Source of the DNA: Photobacterium indicum
Lineage (GTDB): Bacteria; Pseudomonadota; Gammaproteobacteria; Enterobacterales; Vibrionaceae
NCBI RefSeq assembly: GCF_003026215.1
Contig: NZ_PYOC01000017.1
Location: forward strand, 33,076 to 97,075
Direction: 5' to 3'
DNA: 64,000 nucleotides
In this document: piece by piece, positions 1-9,170 of the stretch
How the letters are laid out: each line of letters begins with the position of its first letter
How positions within the stretch are numbered: position 1 is the stretch's first letter
Notes under the pieces: model-generated
What the model saw: only the letters and a program-made list of their open reading frames with translations
What the model was told of the DNA's origin: nothing
Databases searched by the model: none
Made by a program: the position numbers and the translations under genes

Positions 1-1
1 G

Positions 2-262
2 GCGTGTAAAGAGTTTGAAAAGTACACCTTCCATGATGCTTCGGTTATGCCCGAGCTAAACAAGTTTGTTTTGCTGCAGGCGGATGTGACAAAAAGCTCA
101 CCACAAGACATTAAGCTACTACAGGAACTAGACGTACTAGGCTTACCGACTCTCGATTTCTGGGATGGTCAGGGAAACCGAGTGCCTAATGCTCGATTGA
201 CGGGGTTTATGAAAGCTAAACCCTTTCTCAAGCACTTAAATAAGCAACAACTCGCTAACTGA
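2..262 (+). CDS. dsbD: DsbD C-terminal fragment (thiol:disulfide interchange protein), 5' end outside window
   Basis: Only the last 86 codons are present. The reading frame opens at the window edge with Ala-Cys-Lys-Glu-Phe-Glu, which fits the second cysteine of the C-terminal thioredoxin-like CxxC (usually CVACK) of DsbD. The rest (VLLQADVT, then VLGLPTLDFWD with the cis-proline loop) is the thioredoxin fold of the periplasmic gamma domain. DsbD carries electrons from cytoplasmic thioredoxin across the inner membrane to DsbC and DsbG. The membrane domain and the N-terminal alpha domain lie upstream of the window. A methionine at 47 is internal, not a start. A strong hairpin terminator follows at 281. 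Confidence 0.85.
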   Translation, partial: ACKEFEKYTFHDASVMPELNKFVLLQADVTKSSPQDIKLLQELDVLGLPTLDFWDGQGNRVPNARLTGFMKAKPFLKHLNKQQLAN

Positions 263-280
263 ATCAGATAACAGCGATAA

Positions 281-309
281 AAAAAGAGCACATAATGTGC
301 TCTTTTTTA
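281..309. terminator. Rho-independent terminator shared by dsbD and the convergent GGDEF gene
   Basis: The arms GAGCACA (286-292) and TGTGCTC (296-302) form a 3-base-loop hairpin flanked by an A-run and a T-run, so it can work on both strands between two convergent genes. Confidence 0.85.
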
Positions 310-323
310 TACTCAATGATTAT

Positions 324-1472
324 TCAACGATACTTTACGGGATCATAATACGACACGCTATCTGCGCACTTCTGCGGCTCATCAAGGTTTAGCTGGCTGC
401 GAGCATCCCGCATATACCTGCGCATTGTTCTCACATTTACATTTGGTGCCCATTCCACAATGGTAATCATAACGGCCATTGGTTGTTCTAACTCCCCTTT
501 CACCAACATATCACAGCAACGATGGACATGCCTTTGCATACGCTCGGCAACAATTTCTGCACCGGAAGCATCGGTATCTGGCAGCAATAAAGCAAATTCA
601 CTGCTACCGACACGGGCAATAAAATCCCGTGGGCGATACACCCCGCGCCGTAAGCCTTTGGTGGCGCGCTTAAGTAAATCGTCACAAGCCTGATGACCAC
701 ATGTCATGGCATACAAATGCATCGGCTCAATATTAATCATCATCACGGTGAGATCACTGTTATGACGGCGAGCGGCCATCATTTCCCGATCCAGCATTAG
801 CTCAAAGTGTTTATCATTTTGCAGCCCAGTAACCAGATCGATCAAGGCCACCGATGCCAGCTCCTTACGTAAACGCTTCTCTTCAAATTCATGCCAGACT
901 GAAGCATGAAACCAATGATAGAGACACTCTCGCACCACAATAATAATGATCAGTCGGCTACCCATACTCAGAAATGTTATCGCATTATTGGTACCACCAA
1001 AGTACATATCCGTTACTAATAACGAACAGAGGATAGGTAAAACTGCCAAATACAGTGCAGGTCGATAACTAAAAAACGCAATGACCGAAAGAAATATAAA
1101 CAGATCACTGTAAGCATAAACGCTAAAAAAGTGAGATTGCTGGATCAGTAATGGAAAGAGCAGCGCCCATCCACCACCCAATAAACACGCCAGCGCGACG
1201 GAAACACTTTGCCAGCGCACTTTAAATGGTACAGCCTGAACAACGAGCCAGAGCACAGAGGAAATAATACCAATCACCGCAACAAATCCACTAAAAGCAG
1301 ATTTACTCGAACTGGTCGCCGTTGGCACCAACCAAAACAACTCTACGGCTACTAACGCTAATAACAATACCGAAGTACCAATAATTAACTTCCAGCCCTG
1401 CTCTTGGCGTTGAAATTGTTGTTGCTCAAAATAACGCTGGCCATCATTTCGTTGATCAATTTTTCGGATCAT
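324..1472 (-). CDS. Membrane protein with degenerate GGDEF domain
   Basis: 382 aa. Five or six hydrophobic segments lie between about residues 28 and 182 and look like a membrane sensor module. A GGDEF-family fold follows (about 205-360) and keeps the DLVTGLQN entry motif. The active-site signature is RVGSSEF at 287-293, where GG(D/E)EF would be expected, and the upstream metal-binding stretch reads INIEP (246-250) instead of the usual DIDxFK. By family knowledge such changes usually abolish diguanylate cyclase activity, so I infer a nucleotide-binding or protein-interaction role rather than c-di-GMP synthesis. The ATG at 1472 is the only good start; its ribosome binding site is weak. It lies head to head with crbR, about 190 bases apart. 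Confidence 0.75.
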   Translation of the reverse strand: MIRKIDQRNDGQRYFEQQQFQRQEQGWKLIIGTSVLLLALVAVELFWLVPTATSSSKSAFSGFVAVIGIISSVLWLVVQAVPFKVRWQSVSVALACLLGGGWALLFPLLIQQSHFFSVYAYSDLFIFLSVIAFFSYRPALYLAVLPILCSLLVTDMYFGGTNNAITFLSMGSRLIIIIVVRECLYHWFHASVWHEFEEKRLRKELASVALIDLVTGLQNDKHFELMLDREMMAARRHNSDLTVMMINIEPMHLYAMTCGHQACDDLLKRATKGLRRGVYRPRDFIARVGSSEFALLLPDTDASGAEIVAERMQRHVHRCCDMLVKGELEQPMAVMITIVEWAPNVNVRTMRRYMRDARSQLNLDEPQKCADSVSYYDPVKYR

Positions 1473-1665
1473 CTATTGATTCATTAATAATTACATTCCC
1501 TCATAACATAGCGACTATATGTTTGAACAACTTAACTACAATTTCATCATGCATTACATCACGGTTAACCAAAGGACTGATCCAGCTCTTATCTTGAGTG
1601 TTAACAAATTGATCTGGTTTTATAGCAGTGATAGCGTAACTAAAAAGAATAATGAAAAGGTAGCC

Positions 1666-2301
1666 ATGGACGCTCAATACACGATTGTTATCGCTGATGA
1701 TCACCCCTTGTTTCGTAATGCACTTTTTCAATCGGTGCATATGGCGATCAGTGGTGCCAATCTACTCGAAGCTGAATCGCTTGATACTCTGCTCAGCTTA
1801 TTAGAGAAAGAACATGATGTAGATTTATTGCTGCTCGATTTAAAAATGCCGGGCGCGAATGGCATGTCAGGCTTAATTCAACTGCGTAACCAATATCCAG
1901 ACCTACCCATCGTCGTGATATCTGCCAGTGAAGAGATTACGGTTGTAAAGCAGGTTCGCAGCCATGGGGCATTTGGCTTTATTCCTAAATCAAGTGATAT
2001 GCGCGCGCTAATCAGCGCTCTACATCAAGTACTCGAAGGAGAACCCTTTTTTCCTGAAGGGCTCGGGGATGAAGATGATGAAATTAATGACCTTGCCCAG
2101 AAAATAGCCTCACTAACTCCCCAGCAATATAAAGTGTTATGCATGCTGTCTGATGGTTTGCTTAATAAGCAAATTGCGTATGAGTTGAATGTATCAGAAG
2201 CAACAATCAAAGCTCACATGACCGCTATTTTTCGCAAGCTCGGGGTTAAGAATCGTACTCAAGCCGTGATCATATTACAGCAAATGGATTTAACCCAATA
2301 G
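1666..2301 (+). CDS. crbR: LuxR/NarL-type response regulator, CrbR-like (acetate switch)
   Basis: 211 aa from the ATG at 1666, chosen because GAAAAGG lies 5 bases upstream; the open frame extends back to 1519 but that part has no family character. It has a receiver domain (residues 5-120) with acidic pair D11-D12, phospho-acceptor D58 in LLLLDLKMPG and conserved lysine in FIPKSS, then a LuxR-type HTH (about 148-205) with LTPQQYKVL, NKQIAYELNVSEATIKAHM and FRKLGV. In Vibrio the CrbS/CrbR pair activates acs and the acetate switch. Here a CrbS-type kinase at 5556-9020, an ActP-type symporter and acs lie in the same cluster, which supports the assignment. The name is inferred from context and domain pattern. 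Confidence 0.75.
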   Translation: MDAQYTIVIADDHPLFRNALFQSVHMAISGANLLEAESLDTLLSLLEKEHDVDLLLLDLKMPGANGMSGLIQLRNQYPDLPIVVISASEEITVVKQVRSHGAFGFIPKSSDMRALISALHQVLEGEPFFPEGLGDEDDEINDLAQKIASLTPQQYKVLCMLSDGLLNKQIAYELNVSEATIKAHMTAIFRKLGVKNRTQAVIILQQMDLTQ

Positions 2302-2604
2302 GTTATAAAAGCATCAGGTATTAATTTATCTTCGTTGATACCTGATAATAACCTTCAAACCAGCCCCCTAAACAGCGACTTCAACTCGATTCCATTTAAA
2401 ACCAACCAAGAACACAACAATCACTCATTAGCCACTGTAAATAGTGGGGCTTTATCCGAACATGATAAATTTAAATACAATTTAATATCAAAATAATCCC
2501 ATTAAAAGCATCTATTTTTGCTAACATCATTAATATCATAAAAAAAACCAGCAAAAAGTAATTATTCTTTCACGTCATTAACAGTTTTAATCTAGGGGGT
2601 TATT
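2302..2604. other. Non-coding gap between crbR and marC
   Basis: AT-rich, without a credible gene. It holds an inverted repeat, ATCAGGTAT (2313-2321) with ATACCTGAT (2338-2346), just after crbR. This may act as a transcript end although no T-run follows. The AT-rich stretch 2450-2590 presumably carries the marC promoter; I could not pick one box pair with confidence. Confidence 0.4.
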
Positions 2605-3237
2605 TTGCTCAGCGTCCTTTTCACTCAGTTCGTCCTCATTTGGGCTGTTGTCGATCCTATCGGCTCAGTGCCCGTATACCTTGCTCAAACCAGCCACCTG
2701 AATGCACAACAGCGCCGCTTAGTCGCACTAAAAGCTATTGCTATCTCTGCCGGCATTTTATTGTTCTTTATTATTATCGGTCAGATATTACTGGAAGCGA
2801 TGCAGATTCCCCTACCCGCCTTCCAAGCTGCCGGAGGGCTTGTTCTGCTACTTTTTGCCCTAACCATGATCTTTGGCGAAGGTAAAGTTGATCAAGAATG
2901 TAAGCTAAGCGAACAAGAGGTCCAGCACTCTGAACTCGGTAGTTTAGCGGTGTACCCTTTAGCCGTGCCTTCCATTGCATCACCAGGAGCCATGATGGCA
3001 GTGGTGATGCTAACGGATAACAACCGTTATTCGCTGGGCGATCAAATGATCACGACATTGGTGATGCTGAGTGTTTTATTAGTCACGTTGTTATTGATGC
3101 TTGGGGCAAATAAAATCCAGAAATATATCGGCAATGTAGGGGCAGCTATTATCAGCCGAGTGATGGGCTTGATCCTTGCCGCAGTAGCAGTAAACAATCT
3201 GCTGATTGGCATCAAAGATTTTTATTTAATGACTTAG
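2605..3237 (+). CDS. MarC family integral membrane protein
   Basis: 210 aa with about six membrane segments. The N-terminus has VDPIGSVPVYL, typical of the MarC/UPF0056 family, and the second half repeats the theme with AVPSIASPGAMM. The family is often labelled NAAT transporter, but its physiological substrate is not settled. The start is a TTG at 2605 preceded by AGGGGG (2594-2599) at 5-base spacing, better than any internal ATG. It sits between crbR and the acetate symporter genes and ends in its own terminator, so it is probably a separate transcription unit. Confidence 0.8.
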   Translation: MLSVLFTQFVLIWAVVDPIGSVPVYLAQTSHLNAQQRRLVALKAIAISAGILLFFIIIGQILLEAMQIPLPAFQAAGGLVLLLFALTMIFGEGKVDQECKLSEQEVQHSELGSLAVYPLAVPSIASPGAMMAVVMLTDNNRYSLGDQMITTLVMLSVLLVTLLLMLGANKIQKYIGNVGAAIISRVMGLILAAVAVNNLLIGIKDFYLMT

Positions 3238-3291
3238 ACCTTTGGCTAACACAACAAGTTATTAACATACTGATTATCCATCTCACCTCAC

Positions 3292-3318
3292 AAAATCGCC
3301 TGTTTCTGGGCGATTTTT
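3292..3318 (+). terminator. Terminator of the marC-family gene
   Basis: AAAATCGCC (3292-3300) pairs with GGCGATTTTT (3309-3318) across a short loop, ending in a T-run. Confidence 0.8.
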
Positions 3319-3331
3319 CAGTTTCTAACAC

Positions 3332-3341
3332 GACTAAAGTT
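3332..3341. promoter_or_regulatory. Candidate CrbR-type site upstream of DUF4212-actP
   Basis: GACTAAAGTT, one base away from the dyad GACTAAAGTC found at 10612, and sharing CTAAAGT with 13227 upstream of acs. It lies about 100 bases before the symporter operon. Assignment to CrbR is inference from co-occurrence within the acetate cluster. Confidence 0.4.
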
Positions 3342-3440
3342 GCACTGTTTACTTGTGGGATCGTTGCTATTGTCTTTCTGTAACATTTTATTAACGCGCA
3401 ATTTGCCGCGATTATTAACATGACGTGTAAGGAGATGACA

Positions 3441-3707
3441 ATGGCGTTTGAATCCAAGGAGCAGGCTAAGGCCTACTGGAAAGAAAACCTCAGTACAATG
3501 GCTTACCTACTCGCTATCTGGTTCATGGTTTCGTTCGGTGCCGGCATTTTATTTGTCGATGTTCTTAACAACTTCCAAATCGGTGGCTTCAAATTAGGTT
3601 TTTGGTTCTCACAACAGGGTTCCATATACACCTTTGTTGCACTGATTTTTGTCTACGTAGTGCGTATGAATGCACTCGACCGTAAGTTCAACGTACAAGA
3701 AGACTAA
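3441..3707 (+). CDS. DUF4212 small membrane protein, subunit of an acetate-type sodium symporter
   Basis: 88 aa with two membrane helices (about 24-46 and 55-78) and the family pattern YWKENL near the N-terminus and VYVVRMNALDRKF near the C-terminus. DUF4212 proteins are regularly encoded just upstream of a large sodium:solute symporter and are regarded as its small subunit. The start is the ATG at 3441, 6 bases after AAGGAG (3429-3434); the methionines at 3420 and 3435 are too close to that site. The stop is 10 bases before the symporter start, so the two should be co-translated. Confidence 0.85.
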   Translation: MAFESKEQAKAYWKENLSTMAYLLAIWFMVSFGAGILFVDVLNNFQIGGFKLGFWFSQQGSIYTFVALIFVYVVRMNALDRKFNVQED

Positions 3708-3717
3708 GAGGTTAGTT

Positions 3718-5421
3718 ATGGATATCCAAACCTGGACGTTTATTTTAGTGGGTCTCACCTTTTCGGTGTATATCGGTATTGCCATTTGGGCACGCGCAGG
3801 AACAACAAGTGAATTCTACGTTGCTGGCGGTGGGGTGCATCCTATTGCGAATGGTATGGCAACCGCAGCTGACTGGATGTCGGCAGCATCGTTTATTTCA
3901 ATGGCAGGTATCATCTCATTCGTTGGTTACGATGGCGGTGTATACCTAATGGGCTGGACGGGTGGTTACGTACTTCTCGCATTATGCCTTGCGCCTTACT
4001 TACGTAAATTTGGTCAGTTTACTGTGCCTGATTTTATTGGTGAGCGTTACTATTCTAGAACTGCACGTATGGTAGCTGTCTTTTGTGCCATCTTCGTTTC
4101 CTTTACTTACGTAGCAGGTCAAATGCGTGGGGTTGGGGTTGTATTTGCCCGCTTCCTCGAAGTTGATATCAACATGGGTATCATCATCGGTATGGGTATC
4201 GTTTTCTTCTACGCCGTACTTGGTGGAATGAAAGGCATTACCTACACGCAGGTTGCACAATTTTGTGTTCTCATTTTTGCATTCCTTGTGCCAGCGGTAT
4301 TCACTTCAATCATGATGACGGGTAACAGTATCCCACAGCTTGGTTTAGGTTCTACGCTAACAGGGTCTGAAACATACGTACTTGATAAGCTTGATGGATT
4401 AACCACAGAGTTAGGTTTCACAGCCTACACCGATGGTTCAAAGAGTATGGTTGACGTATTCTTTATCTGTTCTGCATTGATGGTAGGTACTGCTGGTTTA
4501 CCGCACGTTATTATTCGTTTCTTCACGGTTCCTCGCGTGAAAGATGCACGAATTTCTGCTGGCTGGGCACTACTATTCATCTCGCTACTTTATACCACAG
4601 CCCCTGCAGTTGCCGCGTTTGCTCGTATCAATATGATTGAGACAATCAACGGCCCAGAGATGCAAGGTGTATCTGCAGAACAAGCACCAGGCTGGGTTAA
4701 AAACTGGGAGAAAACTGGCCTAGTTACGTGGGAAGATAAAAACAACGACGGTAAAATGTTCTATTCGGGCGATGAGCGTAACGAAATGAATATCAACCGC
4801 GACATCATCGTATTGGCAAGTCCAGAGTTAGCAAATTTACCTAACTGGGTCGTGGCATTGTTGGCTGCTGGTGGCCTAGCCGCTGCACTATCAACCGCAG
4901 CTGGTCTACTACTGGTTATCTCGACCTCGATATCTCATGACTTGTTAAAGAAAGGCTTTAAACCCGACATGACCGACAAACAAGAGCTATTAGCGGCACG
5001 AGTCGGTGCAGCTCTCGCGATAGTCGGTGCTGGTTACCTTGGTATTAATCCGCCAGGATTTGTTGCTCAGGTTGTTGCCTTCTCGTTCGGCTTAGCGGCA
5101 GCCTCTTTCTTCCCAGCGATTATTTTGGGTATCTTCTATAAGAAGATGAACAAAGAAGGTGCGATTGCGGGCATGCTAACGGGAATTACATTTACGGCTT
5201 CGTACATTATCTACTTCAAGTTTATCAACCCAGCGGCAAGCACACCTGATAACTGGTTCTTTGGTATCAGTCCAGAAGGTATTGGTACGTTAGGTATGTG
5301 TCTGAACTTCGTTGTTTCAATTGTGGTTAACAAGTTCACTGCTGAAGTACCGAAAGATGTTCAAGATATGGTTGAATCTATTCGTTACCCTAAAGGTGCG
5401 GGTGAAGCACACGACCATTAA
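3718..5421 (+). CDS. actP: Sodium:solute symporter, ActP-like cation/acetate symporter
   Basis: 567 aa from the ATG at 3718 (AAGAGG just upstream); the frame extends back to 3670 but overlaps DUF4212. About 13 membrane helices of the SSSF family. Visible signatures are GGGVHPIANGMATAADWMSA near the start, the motif around TAGLPHVIIRFFTVP and the AALSTAAGLLLVISTS core. A hydrophilic insert of about 70 residues (roughly 315-385) separates helices in the middle. Pairing with DUF4212 and location beside crbS and acs argue for acetate or another short-chain monocarboxylate as substrate. The gene ends in a strong terminator at 5480. Confidence 0.85.
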   Translation: MDIQTWTFILVGLTFSVYIGIAIWARAGTTSEFYVAGGGVHPIANGMATAADWMSAASFISMAGIISFVGYDGGVYLMGWTGGYVLLALCLAPYLRKFGQFTVPDFIGERYYSRTARMVAVFCAIFVSFTYVAGQMRGVGVVFARFLEVDINMGIIIGMGIVFFYAVLGGMKGITYTQVAQFCVLIFAFLVPAVFTSIMMTGNSIPQLGLGSTLTGSETYVLDKLDGLTTELGFTAYTDGSKSMVDVFFICSALMVGTAGLPHVIIRFFTVPRVKDARISAGWALLFISLLYTTAPAVAAFARINMIETINGPEMQGVSAEQAPGWVKNWEKTGLVTWEDKNNDGKMFYSGDERNEMNINRDIIVLASPELANLPNWVVALLAAGGLAAALSTAAGLLLVISTSISHDLLKKGFKPDMTDKQELLAARVGAALAIVGAGYLGINPPGFVAQVVAFSFGLAAASFFPAIILGIFYKKMNKEGAIAGMLTGITFTASYIIYFKFINPAASTPDNWFFGISPEGIGTLGMCLNFVVSIVVNKFTAEVPKDVQDMVESIRYPKGAGEAHDH

Positions 5422-5479
5422 TCGCTAAAACATGTGTTGATAAGAAATTCACAGCGTAAGTAATACGTTGGCTAGAGCC

Positions 5480-5510
5480 AAAAACGGAGCACCCTGCTCC
5501 GTTTTATTTT
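5480..5510. terminator. Terminator after actP
   Basis: AACGGAGCA (5483-5491) and TGCTCCGTT (5495-5503) form a tight hairpin with T-rich sequence downstream on the plus strand and an A-run on the other side. It could also serve crbS on the minus strand. Confidence 0.85.
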
Positions 5511-5537
5511 ATCTATTTATCCAATGTTCAAGCTATG

Positions 5538-5558
5538 TTATACCAATTCCATTAATTA
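5538..5558. repeat. 21-base dispersed repeat overlapping the crbS stop codon
   Basis: The same 21 bases (TTATACC followed by AATTCCATTAATTA) occur at 43124-43144. The first 8 bases also match the terminal inverted repeats of the IS630-like relic at 62661 and 63675. The TTA at its end is the crbS stop codon read on the minus strand. Confidence 0.6.
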
Positions 5559-8500
5559 GCTTTTTACTACGCTTTTCATGCGCTGATTCAATAACGCGCG
5601 TAACTTCAACGGCTTTACGGGTTTACTAATAAAACTAAAACCATGCCCTCGAATAGCCTGCTGGGTTTCTGATGTACGGTCGGCACTAATGACTGCTCCT
5701 TTGAAATTTTTACCCAAACGTAGACTACATTGCTGCAGAACTTGCAACCCAGTTTGGTTATTGGCCAAGTGATAATCACTTAATACAAACTCTGGCACCC
5801 AGCCATCTTCCAGTTGCTGAATAGTGCCTACAACGCTTTCAGCTAAACGCACATCGCAGCCCCATCGCACCAGTAACGTTTCCATCCCTAGTAATATTTC
5901 AGGCTCATTATCGACGCATAGCACACGTACTCCATTCAGTGGTGCTGCCTTTTCTGCCGCCTGCTGAGAGATCACTGTTTGTTGTTTCTGAGTTAATACC
6001 CCACGAGAAACAGAGAGCGCAAAAACAGTACCTTGACCTGGCCATGAACGTAGCGATAACGGGTGATCAAGCACACGACTGATCCCACGGGCAATTGCCA
6101 GCCCCAGCCCTAACCCGTGGTCTGCACCACTCGTTTGAATACGCGTGAATTCATCAAAAATATCCGTCTGCTTTTCGAGAGGAATGCCTGGGCCGTTATC
6201 CCAGACTTCAATCTGTAATTTACCTTTAATTCGGCGCACACCTAATAACACTTTGCCATGTGGATTATAACGGAATGCATTGGTTAAAAAGTTCTGTAAT
6301 GCACGGCGCAATAATTTAGGATCAGACACAATGACGGCGTTACTTTTTAGCACTTCAAATTGAATGCCCTGTTGTTTTGCCAAAACACCAAATTCGGCGC
6401 TCAAAGTATCGAGTACTTCACGGATAGGGAATGGATGAACATTCACTTGTAGTTTACCCGCTTCTAGTCGCGATACATCCAATAAGTCACCAATCAAATC
6501 TTCTGCAGCACCGAGGGCACTTTCAATATGGCGTGACAACTTAATCGTCTCATCTTCTTTCGCAAGCTCTGATAACGAAGATGAAAATAAACGTGCGGCA
6601 TTTAACGGCTGCATCAAATCATGACTCACAGCGGCTAAGAATCGACTCTTTGACTGAGCTTGTTGCTCCGCTTGTTGTGTTGCATTGACCAAGCGACGAT
6701 TCAATTGTTCCAGCTCTTGAGTTCGCTTTTGTACCCGTGCTTCTAGGTGTTCATTGGCATCTTTCAACGCTTGCTCTGCTTGACGAAAAGCGGTGATATC
6801 AATAAAGCTCATCACAAAACCACCGCCCGGCATCGGGTTACCTTGTACTTCGATAACCTGCCCATCAGCACGAACACGGGAAGACGTATGCGCAGTACCT
6901 CGCAGCAAGTGATCGACCCGTTTGGCAACATGCATTTCAGGATCGCCGGATCCACATAATCCCTCCATTGCGTTATGCCGGATCACATCCGCAATGGGTC
7001 GGCCCACTTGAATTAAGCCCGGAGGAAAGGTAAATAGCTCAAGATAACGTTGATTCCATGCCACCAGCCTTAATTGCTTGTCTACAACAGTAATGCCTTG
7101 GCTAATATGTTCAATCGCTCCTTGCAATAAACCTCGGCTGAAATCAAACAACTCAGAAGCCTCATCGACAATGGTGGCCACCTCCTCAAGCTGCATATTT
7201 CGCCCTTGCAACGCAGAGGTTAATACCAGACGAGCAGAAGATGCCCCAAATACTCCAGCAAGCACTCGCTCGGTATGACGGATTAAGACACCTGATGCTT
7301 GCTGTTGAGGTAATAATGGATCTTGATGTTGTTCAGCAAATTGACGAAAAGCATGATGCACACGCTTACGACCGACAAAACGTGCCGCTAACATTTCTAA
7401 TTCTGCGACGGTGACACGCGTCTGATATAAGCTCGCATTTTCAGCTTCAGGTAACGGGGCACCCACGAATGTTGCCGCTTGTAATCGTTCAGTTAACGAC
7501 GAACGAGTCATCAATGATACCGACGTATATAAGGTCACATTCGCTAAAATACTGAGTAACATGCCCCAATCAACCGACGTTATACTCTGTAATATAGGAA
7601 GTTGTGGCGGGGTAAGTAGCCAAAGTAAAACGTTTGTATCTGCATTACCAGCCAGCATACTTGTTTGAGCCATCATGGTAATAACCCAAATAATCGAGCC
7701 ACCAAATAACCCAGCATAAACGCCTTTTTTATTCCCCTTTCGCCAATAAATACCGCCCAATAATGCTGGGGCAAATTGCGCAATGGCAGCAAAAGACAAC
7801 AGGCCTATCGCTGATAGTGATGGAATATTATCAAGTATCTGATAAAAGCCCCAAGCCGATAATAACAACAGTAAAATCAACGCACGACGTACATTCAATA
7901 ACAACCCAGAGAAGGCGCTAAAGTTTTTTCCAGACACTCTTAAACGGCGTAAAACTAACGGTAAAACTAAGTCATTGGAAACCATAATCGCCAACGCAAT
8001 GGTCGATACAATCACCATACCACTGGCAGCCGATGTGCCTCCTAAAAAAGCCAGCAGCGCAATACTTTCAGCCCCTTGCTGTAAAGGCAGGCTTATCACA
8101 TACGTATCAGCAGACACATTCGGCATCATCAATGCCTGCCCAGCTAATGCCAGTGGTAAAACAAAGATCCCCATCAACACGAGGTATAACGGAAAAATCC
8201 AACGGGCTTTATGTAAATCTTGCGCCCGATTATTTTCGACCACAATGGTATGAAACTGGCGAGGTAAACAAATAATCGCAGCCATCGTCAGCATCGTATG
8301 AATCAATAAGCTGCCAATGTTTGGCATTGATGATTCTAAATATGATGCTTTAACCGCTTGTAAGTCAGGTAATTCAAATAACAAGCCCACCGCAAAAACA
8401 CCCACAATCAAGAACGCAGCGAGTTTCACTAATGATTCAAATGCGACAGCCATCATCATACCGCGATGGTGCTCTGTGGTATCAATATGGCGCGTACCAA

Positions 8501-9020
8501 ATAACACCGTGAAAGCGGCTAATGCGAGGGTAACCAACCACGCGGTATCCATTTCATTAATGCCAACCCCGCTACCTAGCTCAGGGGCGATTAGGTCAAT
8601 CCCCATCGTAATAGCACGCAGCTGCAAAGCAATATAAGGCAGAATACCAACCACGGCGATGATCGTGACCAATACAGCTAATCCTTGAGATTTGCCATAA
8701 CGAGCCGCGATAAAATCAGCAATAGACGTAATGTGTTCGCGTTTCGCAATTAAGATCAAGCGGGCAAGAATGCGCCAACCGAGGGTGAAAACAATAATGG
8801 GAGCAAGGTAAATAGGCAGGAATGACCAAGTATTTTGGCTGGCTTGACCAACCGTGCCATAAAAGGTCCACGAGGTACAATACACCGCGATGGATAAGCT
8901 ATAAATCCATGGGCGATATTTTGCCATCCATTTGATTTTCTTATCGCCATACCACGCGATAAAAAACAGCAGCCCTAAATAGGCTAACGAGACCGGCACG
9001 ACGATCCATCCTTGCGCCAT
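5556..9020 (-). CDS. crbS: CrbS-like hybrid sensor: SSS transporter-PAS-histidine kinase-receiver
   Basis: 1154 aa. Order: sodium:solute symporter-like domain with about 13 helices (1-510); linker; PAS domain (about 650-750, around ISQGITVVDKQLRLVAWNQRY); a short coiled coil; HisKA with AAVSHDLMQPLNAAR and predicted phospho-His near residue 800; HATPase with NAFRYN, DNGPGIP and GLGLGLAIARG; and a C-terminal receiver (about 1031-1154) with phospho-Asp near 1082 in VLSDYHL and the lysine in FISKPVKP. This is the CrbS/CbrA architecture, in which a transporter-like domain senses or couples to a carbon source. The expected partner is the LuxR-type regulator at 1666. The C-terminal receiver suggests either a phosphate sink or a relay. 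The last codon lies in the dispersed repeat at 5538. Confidence 0.85.
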   Translation of the reverse strand: MAQGWIVVPVSLAYLGLLFFIAWYGDKKIKWMAKYRPWIYSLSIAVYCTSWTFYGTVGQASQNTWSFLPIYLAPIIVFTLGWRILARLILIAKREHITSIADFIAARYGKSQGLAVLVTIIAVVGILPYIALQLRAITMGIDLIAPELGSGVGINEMDTAWLVTLALAAFTVLFGTRHIDTTEHHRGMMMAVAFESLVKLAAFLIVGVFAVGLLFELPDLQAVKASYLESSMPNIGSLLIHTMLTMAAIICLPRQFHTIVVENNRAQDLHKARWIFPLYLVLMGIFVLPLALAGQALMMPNVSADTYVISLPLQQGAESIALLAFLGGTSAASGMVIVSTIALAIMVSNDLVLPLVLRRLRVSGKNFSAFSGLLLNVRRALILLLLLSAWGFYQILDNIPSLSAIGLLSFAAIAQFAPALLGGIYWRKGNKKGVYAGLFGGSIIWVITMMAQTSMLAGNADTNVLLWLLTPPQLPILQSITSVDWGMLLSILANVTLYTSVSLMTRSSLTERLQAATFVGAPLPEAENASLYQTRVTVAELEMLAARFVGRKRVHHAFRQFAEQHQDPLLPQQQASGVLIRHTERVLAGVFGASSARLVLTSALQGRNMQLEEVATIVDEASELFDFSRGLLQGAIEHISQGITVVDKQLRLVAWNQRYLELFTFPPGLIQVGRPIADVIRHNAMEGLCGSGDPEMHVAKRVDHLLRGTAHTSSRVRADGQVIEVQGNPMPGGGFVMSFIDITAFRQAEQALKDANEHLEARVQKRTQELEQLNRRLVNATQQAEQQAQSKSRFLAAVSHDLMQPLNAARLFSSSLSELAKEDETIKLSRHIESALGAAEDLIGDLLDVSRLEAGKLQVNVHPFPIREVLDTLSAEFGVLAKQQGIQFEVLKSNAVIVSDPKLLRRALQNFLTNAFRYNPHGKVLLGVRRIKGKLQIEVWDNGPGIPLEKQTDIFDEFTRIQTSGADHGLGLGLAIARGISRVLDHPLSLRSWPGQGTVFALSVSRGVLTQKQQTVISQQAAEKAAPLNGVRVLCVDNEPEILLGMETLLVRWGCDVRLAESVVGTIQQLEDGWVPEFVLSDYHLANNQTGLQVLQQCSLRLGKNFKGAVISADRTSETQQAIRGHGFSFISKPVKPLKLRALLNQRMKSVVKS

Positions 9021-9095
9021 GATACTTCCTGATTGTGTTAACGATAAGTTAACCCATACTAACCAATCTGATTAAGTACACCAATCAGGGTAGAT

Positions 9096-9111
9096 CACAG
9101 TTCTTTCTGTG
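9096..9111. other. Inverted repeat between hcaT-like gene and crbS
   Basis: CACAG-N6-CTGTG at 9096-9111, extended by imperfect AGATC/GATCT flanks. It has the opposite orientation to a CRP site and no T-run, so it may be an operator for crbS or a weak structured element. Confidence 0.3.
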
Positions 9112-9170
9112 CCGATCTGTAATACGTTAAAAATGGTCAATTAAGACTAGAAGAACAATGTCTTACTCTC

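Noticed and set aside
1519..1665. 49-residue N-terminal extension of CrbR
   Set aside because: The extension has no receiver-domain character, and the ATG at 1666 has a good ribosome binding site.
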